From Clostridia bacterium (GTDB taxonomy: Bacteria > Bacillota_A > Clostridia > Oscillospirales > CAG-272), in contig JAGBRZ010000051.1 of NCBI GenBank assembly GCA_017632155.1, positions 22,123 to 86,122 on the forward strand: 64,000 bases of DNA, in the 5' to 3' direction. The notes beneath the pieces were generated by a model that was not told where the DNA came from, ran no database searches, and worked only from the letters and a program-made list of their open reading frames with translations. The position numbers and the translations under genes are program-made. Below are positions 47,951 to 56,129 of the stretch, one piece after another (position 1 is the first letter of the stretch; each line of letters starts with the position of its first letter).

Positions 47951-48769
47951 CTATTGAAGCACCAGATCGACAAAAACGGGGCAGTGGTCGCTCGCGATCT
48001 GCGAGCGCACATCTGTGAGGATGTCAAAATTCTCTACCGCTGGCATCCACTCGGGCTTGCCGTAATAGAAAATGTGATCGATGGAATTCTTAAAGTCGCC
48101 AACAACTGGGTCAGGACTCGGCACGTAGAGGTGCGTCTCTTCATCGAGAACGGGATAAGGATGATATGACTTGACTCTCGGAGGATTGGGTGCTTTTTCG
48201 TACAGATCGACAAAACCGTGCGAGATCAGGTTGGCATAGGAGCGCGACATACGGTTGCTGTTAAAATCTCCGCCAATCATCACGGGACAATTATAAAAGT
48301 CTGCAAGCCCGTCACACAAGAGCTTTGCCTGATCCCCATCAATAACGCGCGCGTCCTCGGAGGTGTGGATAAAATGCGCTGATGCATAAACAAAGCGCTT
48401 ACCGCCATCGATCATCTCAAGCGCCGCCCAGGTGATCGATTTGGAGTTGTCGCAAACGCCGTCCGCGAAAAAGTAGTAGCCCTTATCAAGCACCTTGACT
48501 CGTTCGGTATTATAAAGAAGAGGTGTGCCGTTGTTGTGGCTACGGTTGAGCACCGGTGTGAGGATCTCCTCGTATTTGGGCGCAACAAGCGACAAAAGAT
48601 CCTTTTCCTCGCCACGATAGCGCGCGGAAAATTCCTGCAGTGCGATCACGTCGGGGCAAAGATCAAGATAGATCTCCGCCATTACGTCATCGCGGTTTTC
48701 GATAAAGCCATCTCGCCAATTTCCCAAAACGTTGCTTGTCATCAAGCGAATGGAGTTGGTGTTTTTCAT
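47951..48769 (-). CDS. Endonuclease/exonuclease/phosphatase (EEP) family protein
   Basis: A 272-residue cytoplasmic metal-dependent phosphoesterase fold. Motifs in order: MTSNVLGNW (Asn ligand), VIALQEFS (Glu ligand), ASAHFIHT (His), MIGGDFNSN (Asp-x-Asn) and SDHCPVFVDL (catalytic Asp-His). Bacterial members outside DNA repair often act on sugar phosphates or phosphodiesters. It is the third gene of the GH36 operon, 26 nt after the metallophosphoesterase. Ribosome site AAGGAG. Confidence 0.88.
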   Translation of the reverse strand: MKNTNSIRLMTSNVLGNWRDGFIENRDDVMAEIYLDLCPDVIALQEFSARYRGEEKDLLSLVAPKYEEILTPVLNRSHNNGTPLLYNTERVKVLDKGYYFFADGVCDNSKSITWAALEMIDGGKRFVYASAHFIHTSEDARVIDGDQAKLLCDGLADFYNCPVMIGGDFNSNRMSRSYANLISHGFVDLYEKAPNPPRVKSYHPYPVLDEETHLYVPSPDPVVGDFKNSIDHIFYYGKPEWMPAVENFDILTDVRSQIASDHCPVFVDLVLQ

Positions 48770-48795
48770 ATTTACATCTCCTTTTTGATGTTGTT

Positions 48796-49908
48796 TTACG
48801 CCTGAAAGTAGACCGTATACGGCAAAAGCTTATCTTTTTTGTCATATCCCTCGTAGTCACCTGTGTTTCGGATGTGGAAAACGGCGCGGTCGGGGTAGAT
48901 CTCGAGAACCATATACTGCGCGAGGCGCGGGGTCGCGGTGCCCGTGTGGTATTTCGGCTCGGCATTACCGCCGTATCCGGTCAGTCCGTCCTCTTGAAAA
49001 TACTGTTTTCCGAAGGGACGAAGACCTCCCATATGGACGAAGGTATACTCATATTCCTTACCGCGCGAGTTCTCCGATTTCAAATTCGAATCAAGCGGAA
49101 GATTTTTATCATTGATATGCAAAACAGCACCCGAGGAATAATTTTTGTAGCAATATCCCTCGCCGTGAATGTGACCGTAAAGATAGAACGCGTTTTTATG
49201 TCCCTTGAATATGTCGTAGAAGAGCTCGCGGCTGCCGTTTATCATCGATTCGGAGAGCTTTTCTTCCTTATAATAACATATAGCGGAGAGGTGACCGACG
49301 ACAAAAACGGGCTTTTTGCCGTCGGGATCGATCTCATTCAGCTTATTTTTCACCCAGATGAGCGTTTCATCGCTGTAATAACCCTCGTGCGAATTGAAGG
49401 CGGTGTTCGGGTCGATGTTGATTCCGATGAAATCAATGCCGTTCACTATGTAATGGAATGCGCCCCAATAGAGCTCATTTGGCTTCTCCTTCGAAATGAG
49501 AATTGTTTTCTCGTTTTCGGGGAGAGTGCCGAATGCCGCGTCCATCAGATCGTAAAAATCCGTGGTGTTATATGGCTCATTCTCCTCCGTGCCGATGTCG
49601 CCGAGGATCATATCGTTGTTGCCCGCGACGTAAAGGACCTTGCCATCCTTCACGCCCGATGAAATGCAGGCGTGCATTTTTCCCTTGAGATCAAGGAAAT
49701 TCTTCTTCGGCAACCAGCAGGATTTGTTCCAATGGGGATAATCCGACACGTTATCCCCGCCGACGAGGGCAACGTCGGCAAGCCCGAACTCCTCTGTTGC
49801 GAGCTCGCTTGCCTTGACGAGCGACCCCCTCACCGTTGTGGGATAATCGAGCATTGATTGCTGGTTATGTATGTCGGTATAACAAAAAGCGGTCAGGATC
49901 TTTTCCAT
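48796..49908 (-). CDS. Calcineurin-like metallophosphoesterase
   Basis: A 370-residue cytoplasmic binuclear-metal phosphoesterase. Metal motifs: CYTDIHN (DxH), LVGGDNVSD (GDx), VAGNND (GNH/N-D: the usual His is Asn here), VVGHLSA and YGHIHGEG (GHxH). The D-x-H and GHxH motifs make the family certain; the GNND change of a catalytic His could alter activity. The start is ATG 49908 (AGAGGAA, 8 nt). The earlier in-frame Met lies inside the GH36 gene and has no ribosome site. Second gene of the GH36 operon. Confidence 0.87.
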   Translation of the reverse strand: MEKILTAFCYTDIHNQQSMLDYPTTVRGSLVKASELATEEFGLADVALVGGDNVSDYPHWNKSCWLPKKNFLDLKGKMHACISSGVKDGKVLYVAGNNDMILGDIGTEENEPYNTTDFYDLMDAAFGTLPENEKTILISKEKPNELYWGAFHYIVNGIDFIGINIDPNTAFNSHEGYYSDETLIWVKNKLNEIDPDGKKPVFVVGHLSAICYYKEEKLSESMINGSRELFYDIFKGHKNAFYLYGHIHGEGYCYKNYSSGAVLHINDKNLPLDSNLKSENSRGKEYEYTFVHMGGLRPFGKQYFQEDGLTGYGGNAEPKYHTGTATPRLAQYMVLEIYPDRAVFHIRNTGDYEGYDKKDKLLPYTVYFQA

Positions 49909-49921
49909 TTTAAAATTCCTC

Positions 49922-52123
49922 TTAATCAACCGCCACAAAGTGGAATATGCAAGAGTCGAAATCACGCAGTCTTTCGTGGATGCAAAGTCCCGCGTTCATA
50001 AGGGTGTCGCCCGAGAGCACCTGTCCCGTCTGCTCGCAGAGGTAGCGCTTATGGGGGTCGAGTCCCTTGAGGCGGATGTAGTGCAGATCATAAATGCTGC
50101 TTCTCATAACCGCGTAGGTGACGAGGGCTTCACGTTTATCCTCCGAAACGTAGCTCCACGCGCATCTCGTTCTGTCCTTCCAGGGGGAGATGAGGCGGTA
50201 AAGCTCGCCGTAGTTGATGACGTCATAATACTTGCGGTACTCGTCGCACTGCGCGCGGACGGTTTCCTTCTCCTCGTCGGTCAGCTTGGTAAGGTCAAGC
50301 TCGTAGCCGAACGTACCCGCCATTGCAACGTGTCCGCGGGTCTTGAGGGGAGAAATTCTTGCCGTCTGATGGTTCGGGCAAGCCGAAACATGCGCGCCGA
50401 CGGCTGAGGTGGGATAGCACATCGAGGTTCCGTACTGAATTTCAAGTCGTTCGATCGCGTCGGTGTCATCGCTCGTCCAGAACTGAGGCGAATAATAGAG
50501 CCAAGCGGGGTCAAAGCGACCGCCGCCGCTCGCGCAACCCTCGAGGAGGAGATGCGGATATGCGGTGAGCAGGCGCTCGAGGAGCTCGTAAAGTCCGAGA
50601 ACGTAGCGGTGGAAGACCTCCTGCTGACGCTCCGCGCCGACGGTCGCACTGCCGACCTCGGTGAGGCTGCGGTTGAAGTCCCACTTGATATACGCGATGT
50701 TCGCGCTGTCCATAACCTTCTTGATGCAATCAAAGAGATAATCTCTGACATCCGCACGGGTCATATCGAGAACATACTGATGTCGCGCGATGCTCATAGG
50801 TCTGTCGGGGGTCTGAAGTGCCCACTCGGGATGCGCGCGGAAGAGCCCGCTATCTCTCGATACCATTTCGGGCTCGAACCAGATACCGAACTTGAGTCCT
50901 AGATCGTTAACTCTTTCTACAAGCTTGCCGAGTCCACCTTTGAGCTTTTCCTCATTGACGAACCAGTCGCCGAGCGCGGAACGGTCGGAATTTCTGTCGC
51001 CAAACCAGCCGTCATCCATAACAAGCATCTCAATGCCGAGCTCGGATGCGGTTTTTGCTATATCGTAAAGTTTTTCTTCGTCGAAATTGAAGTAGGTTGC
51101 CTCCCAGTTGTTGATGAGGATCGGGCGGCGCTTATTTTTCCACTCACCGCGGCAGAGATTGTTTCTGTAAAGCTTGTGGAATGTGCGGCTCATACCACCG
51201 AGACCGGTGTTCGAATAGACCATCACCGCCTCGGGAGCAACAAAGCACTCGCCGGGCTCAAGTCGCCAGTTGAATCCCTCGGGGTTGATACCGATCAGCA
51301 CACGCGCGCCGCCATCGGAATCCATCTCCGCAGATGCGAGGAAGTTGCCCGTGTAAACGAGGTTGAAGCCGTAAACGTCGCCAAAATCCTCGGTTGCATC
51401 GTGCGAAGCAAGCGCGATGAAGGGGTTGTGCATATGGGAGGAGCATCCCATTTTGCTCGCAACACTCTGCGAGCCGTGAATGAGCGGCATTCTTTCGAAT
51501 CTGCGCTCCTTCGACCAGCTTCCGTAAAGGTGGATGAAGTCCATATCGCGCGCATCGTGGAAATCCACGCAAGCGCTGAGCACGCGCTGAATATTCATAA
51601 CCTTATCGGATGTGTTCTTGACGATCGCGTGGCGTGTCATTGCCGCAAGGTTTTCAAAAACGGTATAGAAAAGAGTGACCTCGGCAAGGCTCACGGAATC
51701 AATACAAGTGATCTCGAGTGTGGTTGCCTCGTCATCGCCGGCATAAGTCGCGGGCTGACCCTCGATTGCGGGCTTACCCGCGTAGATCTTATGCGAAACG
51801 TACTTAATATCTGTGTCGGCAGTTCCGTTGTCGCGGAGGATGGAGAGCGCACTCGCTCTGAAATCGCCGCAACCGTTCGTGGAATATTCCATACGGTGAA
51901 CCGACTTGCTGAAGAAGGGGATCTCCTTGTTCTCCATCTCCACGCGAGGGAAATGCGAGGAATGTCGCTGTGCGAAATTGAGATATTCAAGCGCGTCATC
52001 GCTCACAAGCGCGCCGTAATAGTTGTGCATAAGGTAGCCGTATCTGTTGACCTGCAAAACGTAACTCGTTGCACTCGTATCCAGCTTAAAGCTCTGATTT
52101 TCGGAATTAAATTTGATAGGCAT
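49922..52123 (-). CDS. Alpha-galactosidase, GH36 family
   Basis: A 733-residue cytoplasmic glycosidase of the usual GH36 length and order: N-terminal beta-sandwich (about 1-330), then the barrel. Signatures: VMDDGWFGDRNSDRSALGDWF, GIWFEPEMVS, YIKWDFNRSLTEVGS (nucleophile Asp) and LLEGCASGGGRFDP, with the acid/base Asp in WTSDDTDAIERL. It hydrolyses alpha-1,6-galactosides such as melibiose and raffinose. First gene of an operon with the two phosphoesterases (13-nt and 26-nt gaps). Ribosome site AAAGGAG. Confidence 0.95.
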   Translation of the reverse strand: MPIKFNSENQSFKLDTSATSYVLQVNRYGYLMHNYYGALVSDDALEYLNFAQRHSSHFPRVEMENKEIPFFSKSVHRMEYSTNGCGDFRASALSILRDNGTADTDIKYVSHKIYAGKPAIEGQPATYAGDDEATTLEITCIDSVSLAEVTLFYTVFENLAAMTRHAIVKNTSDKVMNIQRVLSACVDFHDARDMDFIHLYGSWSKERRFERMPLIHGSQSVASKMGCSSHMHNPFIALASHDATEDFGDVYGFNLVYTGNFLASAEMDSDGGARVLIGINPEGFNWRLEPGECFVAPEAVMVYSNTGLGGMSRTFHKLYRNNLCRGEWKNKRRPILINNWEATYFNFDEEKLYDIAKTASELGIEMLVMDDGWFGDRNSDRSALGDWFVNEEKLKGGLGKLVERVNDLGLKFGIWFEPEMVSRDSGLFRAHPEWALQTPDRPMSIARHQYVLDMTRADVRDYLFDCIKKVMDSANIAYIKWDFNRSLTEVGSATVGAERQQEVFHRYVLGLYELLERLLTAYPHLLLEGCASGGGRFDPAWLYYSPQFWTSDDTDAIERLEIQYGTSMCYPTSAVGAHVSACPNHQTARISPLKTRGHVAMAGTFGYELDLTKLTDEEKETVRAQCDEYRKYYDVINYGELYRLISPWKDRTRCAWSYVSEDKREALVTYAVMRSSIYDLHYIRLKGLDPHKRYLCEQTGQVLSGDTLMNAGLCIHERLRDFDSCIFHFVAVD

Positions 52124-52161
52124 AGTAATTCTCCTTTGTGGGGATATATTATATTAGGAAT

Positions 52162-52190
52162 ATTATATCATATAAATGCGGGATTTTCAA
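52162..52190 (-). promoter_or_regulatory. Sigma-A promoter of the GH36 operon
   Basis: Minus-strand TTGAAA (52185-52190) and TATAAT (52162-52167), 17-bp spacing. Confidence 0.72.
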
Positions 52191-52215
52191 GACTTGTGAG
52201 TTATTTAGAAAGAAA

Positions 52216-52240
52216 CTCCCTTCGCATTTTGCGAAGGGAG
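52216..52240 (-). terminator. Terminator of the MerR gene
   Basis: A perfect 11-bp stem CTCCCTTCGCA / TGCGAAGGGAG with a 3-nt loop; TTTCTTTC follows on the minus strand. Confidence 0.8.
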
Positions 52241-52247
52241 AGTGACT

Positions 52248-53351
52248 TTATTCTTTCCTTTTGAAAACATACAGATGCGGCTCTGCGCCGCCGTAAAAGT
52301 AATCGCCTGATTTGTGCTGGACAAACAAATATGCCGTCCCCGCGATTTCCTTGATAGTATACTCTTCCGCGGTCGCTTCCTTATCGTTAAGTACGAAGCC
52401 TTTTGTATATCGCAACAAAAGTTTTATATTCCTTTTTCCGTGACGAACGCTTTTTTCACATAAACCGCGCGACGAAAAGAACAGCTTTTTGGTATAGCAT
52501 TCCTCGTCCGCAGTAAAGCGTTTGTTTGCCTCAAAACACTCCACTCTCGGAACATAATCGCAAATCTCCCATTCACCAACAACCGCCTCGTCCGCCTCAA
52601 AGTCCCGATCGGTATCATCCTTATACTTCCGTATGTCAAATTCGGTATAAGATTTATTGTCAACCTGTCGATACAGCAGCGGCACTCCGGATTCGCCTTT
52701 TTCGACGCACCTATCATACAAATAATCAAGGATCATATAATTTTCTTCCTTATATATAATGATCCTGTAATTATTCGGTATTGCAAAATTATACCTCGGC
52801 GCGATTCTGTAAAGCACGCCTTTTGTCCAGAAATAACGCCACGCGGGCGCACCGCCGGGCAGAAAATAAAGCTCGCGGTCGGTTTCATCCTCAACCGTGT
52901 CGCTCAAAGACCCGAAAATATCCGATGCGTCAACAACCCGCCCGCACAGCTCCCACTTGCCTATGACATTTTCATCATTTTTAAAGGGCATACTGAAAAT
53001 ATCCTTAATCTTCGGATAAAAGCGGTCGGATGAGCTGACGATGGTGTCTATCGCAGCAATATTATTGTTTAGCTTGTTTACCTTTGCGGAAAGCTCATTC
53101 TTTTTTGCAAACAGCTTCTGCTGTGCATCCTCGGCGGACATTGAAAAGATCTCTTTTATCTCGTCAAGCGAGAAGCCCATTTCTTTATAAAATGTGATCT
53201 TTTTGAATCTTTCAACGGCATCAAGCGAATAATAGCGGTATCCGCTTTCGGCATCGACACGGTCGGCGCAAAGCACACCCTCGCTGTCATAATATCGAAG
53301 TGTATGCGTGGTCGTTCCGCAAATTTTTGCGAGTTCGCTGATCTTTATCAA
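52248..53351 (-). CDS. MerR-family regulator with two lipocalin-like C-terminal repeats
   Basis: A 367-residue regulator. Residues 1-70 are the MerR winged helix (IKISELAKICGTTTHTLRYYDSEGVL...GYRYYSLDAVERFKKITFYKEMGFSLDEIKEIFS), followed by the dimerisation coiled coil. The rest consists of two similar blocks beginning VIGKWELC and VVGEWEIC, each a lipocalin-like beta sheet and probably the ligand-binding part. I prefer the TTG start at 53351, because GGGGAG lies 8 nt upstream and it overlaps the stop of the membrane-protein gene (TTGA); an in-frame ATG at 53375 exists. It shares an operon with that protein and likely regulates it. Confidence 0.85.
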   Translation of the reverse strand: MIKISELAKICGTTTHTLRYYDSEGVLCADRVDAESGYRYYSLDAVERFKKITFYKEMGFSLDEIKEIFSMSAEDAQQKLFAKKNELSAKVNKLNNNIAAIDTIVSSSDRFYPKIKDIFSMPFKNDENVIGKWELCGRVVDASDIFGSLSDTVEDETDRELYFLPGGAPAWRYFWTKGVLYRIAPRYNFAIPNNYRIIIYKEENYMILDYLYDRCVEKGESGVPLLYRQVDNKSYTEFDIRKYKDDTDRDFEADEAVVGEWEICDYVPRVECFEANKRFTADEECYTKKLFFSSRGLCEKSVRHGKRNIKLLLRYTKGFVLNDKEATAEEYTIKEIAGTAYLFVQHKSGDYFYGGAEPHLYVFKRKE

Positions 53352-53953
53352 TTTTTCTTCTCCCCCACAGCACATACCTTTTCAATCAGTTTCGAGGACT
53401 CGAGATCGTCAAGCGAGATTGGAACTCCCGCCCCGCCAAAAGATTCACAGTAAAGCCTGCAAGATTTCTTGTTCGACACTTTCGGCACAGCAGTTTCAAT
53501 CACCGAAACCCTCTCGCCCTTGCCAATCTCATACACATTTTCTGTCACAGTTCCGTTTATCAGATCAAGGTACAACGACTTTACCGCGATCTTATCTTCA
53601 AGGAAATCAAAGGATGTAACAAAATAACGCTCCGAGCGAAACTTTTGATCCTTGCCTCTCATAACCGTTGCTTCAAGGTCAAATCCCGAAACAGAATTTT
53701 TTGCCGCCGGATCAATACCGTTTTCGTTAAGCAAACGCTCAAGCTCTTTATCGACTTCCTCGTCCTTTGCGCGCGTAGAACGTGAAATTATAAGAATTAC
53801 GACCGAGATTCCGAGCAAGCCAAACCCAATGGGACCGCCGCCCCATACTACCGTACCCACGATCGCTCCGATAACAGCTACAACAATGCAAATCAAATCG
53901 AGCACGGAAAAGCTCTTTTGCGAAAAATATTTCTCCACATTATTCTTCTTCAT
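53348..53953 (-). CDS. Membrane protein of unknown function, first gene of the MerR operon
   Basis: A 201-residue protein with two closely spaced transmembrane segments at about residues 18-58, separated by a VWGGGP turn, and a soluble C-terminal part (about 110-201) that looks beta-rich (RSERYFVTSFDFLEDKIAVKSLYLDL). I recognise no named family. It is coupled to the MerR gene by overlap and stands behind an optimal MerR-type promoter, so it is the prime target of that regulator. Confidence 0.8.
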   Translation of the reverse strand: MKKNNVEKYFSQKSFSVLDLICIVVAVIGAIVGTVVWGGGPIGFGLLGISVVILIISRSTRAKDEEVDKELERLLNENGIDPAAKNSVSGFDLEATVMRGKDQKFRSERYFVTSFDFLEDKIAVKSLYLDLINGTVTENVYEIGKGERVSVIETAVPKVSNKKSCRLYCESFGGAGVPISLDDLESSKLIEKVCAVGEKKN

Positions 53954-53992
53954 AATTTATACCGCCTTTTAGGTTTGTAAGATGTTACATAT

Positions 53993-54023
53993 ATTATAAC
54001 ATTAGAGTCAACTCTAATGTCAA
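53993..54023 (-). promoter_or_regulatory. MerR-type promoter with 19-bp spacer and operator dyad
   Basis: Minus-strand -35 TTGACA (54018-54023) and -10 TATAAT (53993-53998) are separated by 19 bp, 2 bp longer than optimal. The spacer holds the perfect dyad ACATTAGAGT / ACTCTAATGT (53999-54020). This is the hallmark of promoters activated by DNA distortion by MerR-family proteins such as the one encoded in this operon. Confidence 0.88.
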
Positions 54024-54133
54024 GGGGTTTTTAAAATATTTTTGTTAAAGGCGCAAGATTATTCCGATTTGAGTAAATTTTGAATATTGTATCATAAAAT
54101 GAGTTTGTAAATGTCGGTTATTTTTCGTTTAAA

Positions 54134-54164
54134 GGGGTTGCTTCATTAACAATAAAGCAACCCC
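54134..54164 (-). terminator. Terminator of the D-aminoacylase operon
   Basis: A 10-bp perfect stem GGGGTTGCTT / AAGCAACCCC with an 11-nt loop; only a short T-run on the minus strand. Confidence 0.7.
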
Positions 54165-54175
54165 ATATATCAGAT

Positions 54176-55687
54176 TCAATTTTTTCGTCTGATCGCCTTG
54201 CCCGAGCCGGTGCCGGTGTAAACGGCATCCACGCAAGCAATTTCGCCCGATATTATAACGTAATTCAGCCCCTCGCACCCCTTCGTAGGCTCTGCGTAGG
54301 TCGCTTTGTCAATTATTTTGTCAAAATCAAAGATGCATATATCGGCATCGTACCCTTCACGTATAATGCCCTTGCCCTCAAGCCCGTAAACATCGGCGGG
54401 CAGAGATGTGATCTTTCTTATCATTTCGACGAGCGGAACAACACCGCGCTCTCTGCAATATTCGCCGATCGCTCTCGGGAATGAAGCGCGCAATCTTGGA
54501 TGATACACCGAATTGTTGCCCGCAACAGATGAATCTGTGCATATCATTGATCGGGGATACGCCATCACTCTTTCCACGTCGGATTCGTTCATTGTGAAAT
54601 AGCACGCGCTCGCACTGCCCCTTCCGAGCTCTATTACGCGCAAAGCCGCCTCAACACAGTCACAATCGAGCATTTTTGCAATCTCTGTGAGAGTTTTGCC
54701 CTGAAACTCGGGATGCCCTTTGCAAACGGTAACGAGAACCCCGTCATAGCTTGACGTTTCCTGTGCCACAAGCCTTTCCTTGATCAGCGCGCGTGTTGCG
54801 GGATCGGCAAGATTTTCAAGCATCTTACTATCTGACTGAAATTCTTTTGGAACAAATTTCGCAGAAAGTGAGGTCGAGGAAGCGACGTATGGATAAACAT
54901 CGCAATATATATCAGCACCCTCGGCAACTGCCTGCTTGATAAGCTCCAGAGTGATCTCGGTTTTGCCGTGATTCTTGACTCCCGCCGCCTTGTGATGAGA
55001 AATGACACCCTTTGCGCCCGATTCCTTGACAATATGAATAAATTCCTTCACGGAGTCAACAACCTGCGCGCCCTCACCTCTTATGTGAGCGCTGATCATT
55101 CCGCCCGCCGCTTTGCACGCCTTGGCGATCTCCACAAGCTCCTCGGTTTTTGCATAACAGCTCGGAACGTATATAAGTCCAAACGATACTCCTATGGCTC
55201 CCGCCTTGACCGATTCTCTTACAAGATCCTTCATCTGCTCAAGCTCAGCCTCGGTTGGCTCTCGGTTTGCAAGCCCCATAACGGAAGACCTGACAGTACC
55301 GTGACCGACAAAGGTAACGATATTGGCTCCCAAAGGAAGAGTATCAAGCTTGTTGAAAAATCCCGCCGCCGAGCGCCTTGCCTCACCCGATGATTTAATT
55401 CTCGGCATATATGACGAGCCGCACTGACCCGCAACCGAGGTGGTAATTCCCTGCTCGCACTTTTCCCTTTGCTCGGGAAATTCCAGGACGGCATTATCCA
55501 CGTGGCTGTGCGAATCGATAAATCCCGGAGTGACGACCAAGCCCGCGGCATCTATGACCTTTTTCGCATCTTGCTTGCAGTCACCAATAAAGACTATTTT
55601 TCCGTTATCTATACCTATATCGGCAAAAAAGGGCTCGGCACCCGTGCCGTCAATGATCTGCCCATTCTTAATTATGAGGTCAAGCAT
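54176..55687 (-). CDS. N-acyl-D-amino-acid deacylase (D-aminoacylase)
   Basis: A 503-residue amidohydrolase. Family marks: NGQIIDGTGAEPF at the N-terminus, the metal-binding SHSHVDNAV (HxH), the conserved Cys in SVAGQCGSS, and C-terminal ICTDSSV...HPRLRASFPR, all typical of D-aminoacylases and dihydroorotase-like deacylases. It cleaves N-acyl-D-amino acids, e.g. from peptidoglycan or formyl-D-residues. The start is ATG 55687, with GGGAGG 8 nt upstream. It is the last gene of a five-gene operon and directly follows the PTH2 gene. Confidence 0.92.
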   Translation of the reverse strand: MLDLIIKNGQIIDGTGAEPFFADIGIDNGKIVFIGDCKQDAKKVIDAAGLVVTPGFIDSHSHVDNAVLEFPEQREKCEQGITTSVAGQCGSSYMPRIKSSGEARRSAAGFFNKLDTLPLGANIVTFVGHGTVRSSVMGLANREPTEAELEQMKDLVRESVKAGAIGVSFGLIYVPSCYAKTEELVEIAKACKAAGGMISAHIRGEGAQVVDSVKEFIHIVKESGAKGVISHHKAAGVKNHGKTEITLELIKQAVAEGADIYCDVYPYVASSTSLSAKFVPKEFQSDSKMLENLADPATRALIKERLVAQETSSYDGVLVTVCKGHPEFQGKTLTEIAKMLDCDCVEAALRVIELGRGSASACYFTMNESDVERVMAYPRSMICTDSSVAGNNSVYHPRLRASFPRAIGEYCRERGVVPLVEMIRKITSLPADVYGLEGKGIIREGYDADICIFDFDKIIDKATYAEPTKGCEGLNYVIISGEIACVDAVYTGTGSGKAIRRKN

Positions 55688-55709
55688 ATGAAAGTCCTCC
55701 CAAAACATT

Positions 55710-56129
55710 TTAGTATAAAGGCAGTGTGCCCGTCAGCTCATCTGCGATCTCTGCGGGCAACGGCTCAAGGGCGAGGCAAGTTTTGGTATGCTCGCCGTGG
55801 AATTCCGTGAGCCCCCAATCGGTGATGACGGCGGCAATAATTCCGCGCGATTCGGCTTTTTCTGCAATTCCGAGCAATTCTTCCTCGGAATCGACGTATA
55901 CGCACACCTTTGTGCAGCCACTGACAAACCAATCCGAGAGCGGCGTGGGCATTTTATCGGTGTTTTTCAAAGTCATTCCGTCCCCTGACATTTCAAGATC
56001 GCAAAGCCGATCTTCCTTTTTCAATGCCGCAAGGATGGCATCAACACAAGCATGCCCCGCCTGTGCCGCGATCTTGCCCTTTCGCATTTTGAGATCCCGC
56101 CGCATAACGATCATCATTTTTGATCTCAT
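55710..56129 (-). CDS. PTH2-type (archaeal/eukaryotic-type) peptidyl-tRNA hydrolase family protein
   Basis: A 139-residue protein with the PTH2 signature RRDLKMRKGKIAAQAGHACV (catalytic Lys and conserved His). It also has ITDWGLTEF and the C-terminal TKTCLALEPLPAEIADELTGTLPLY (compare T.LAIGP.P...ID.ITG.L.L in PTH2). Classical bacteria use the unrelated Pth1, so this is not the main housekeeping hydrolase. PTH2-like proteins also deacylate D-aminoacyl or N-acyl-aminoacyl conjugates. It overlaps the FAD oxidoreductase stop by 4 nt (ATGA). Ribosome site GGAGG. Confidence 0.85.
   Translation of the reverse strand: MRSKMMIVMRRDLKMRKGKIAAQAGHACVDAILAALKKEDRLCDLEMSGDGMTLKNTDKMPTPLSDWFVSGCTKVCVYVDSEEELLGIAEKAESRGIIAAVITDWGLTEFHGEHTKTCLALEPLPAEIADELTGTLPLY

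Noticed and set aside
51176..52264. 362-residue plus-strand frame opposite the GH36 N-terminus
   Set aside because: No ribosome site or domain; GH36 is unambiguous.
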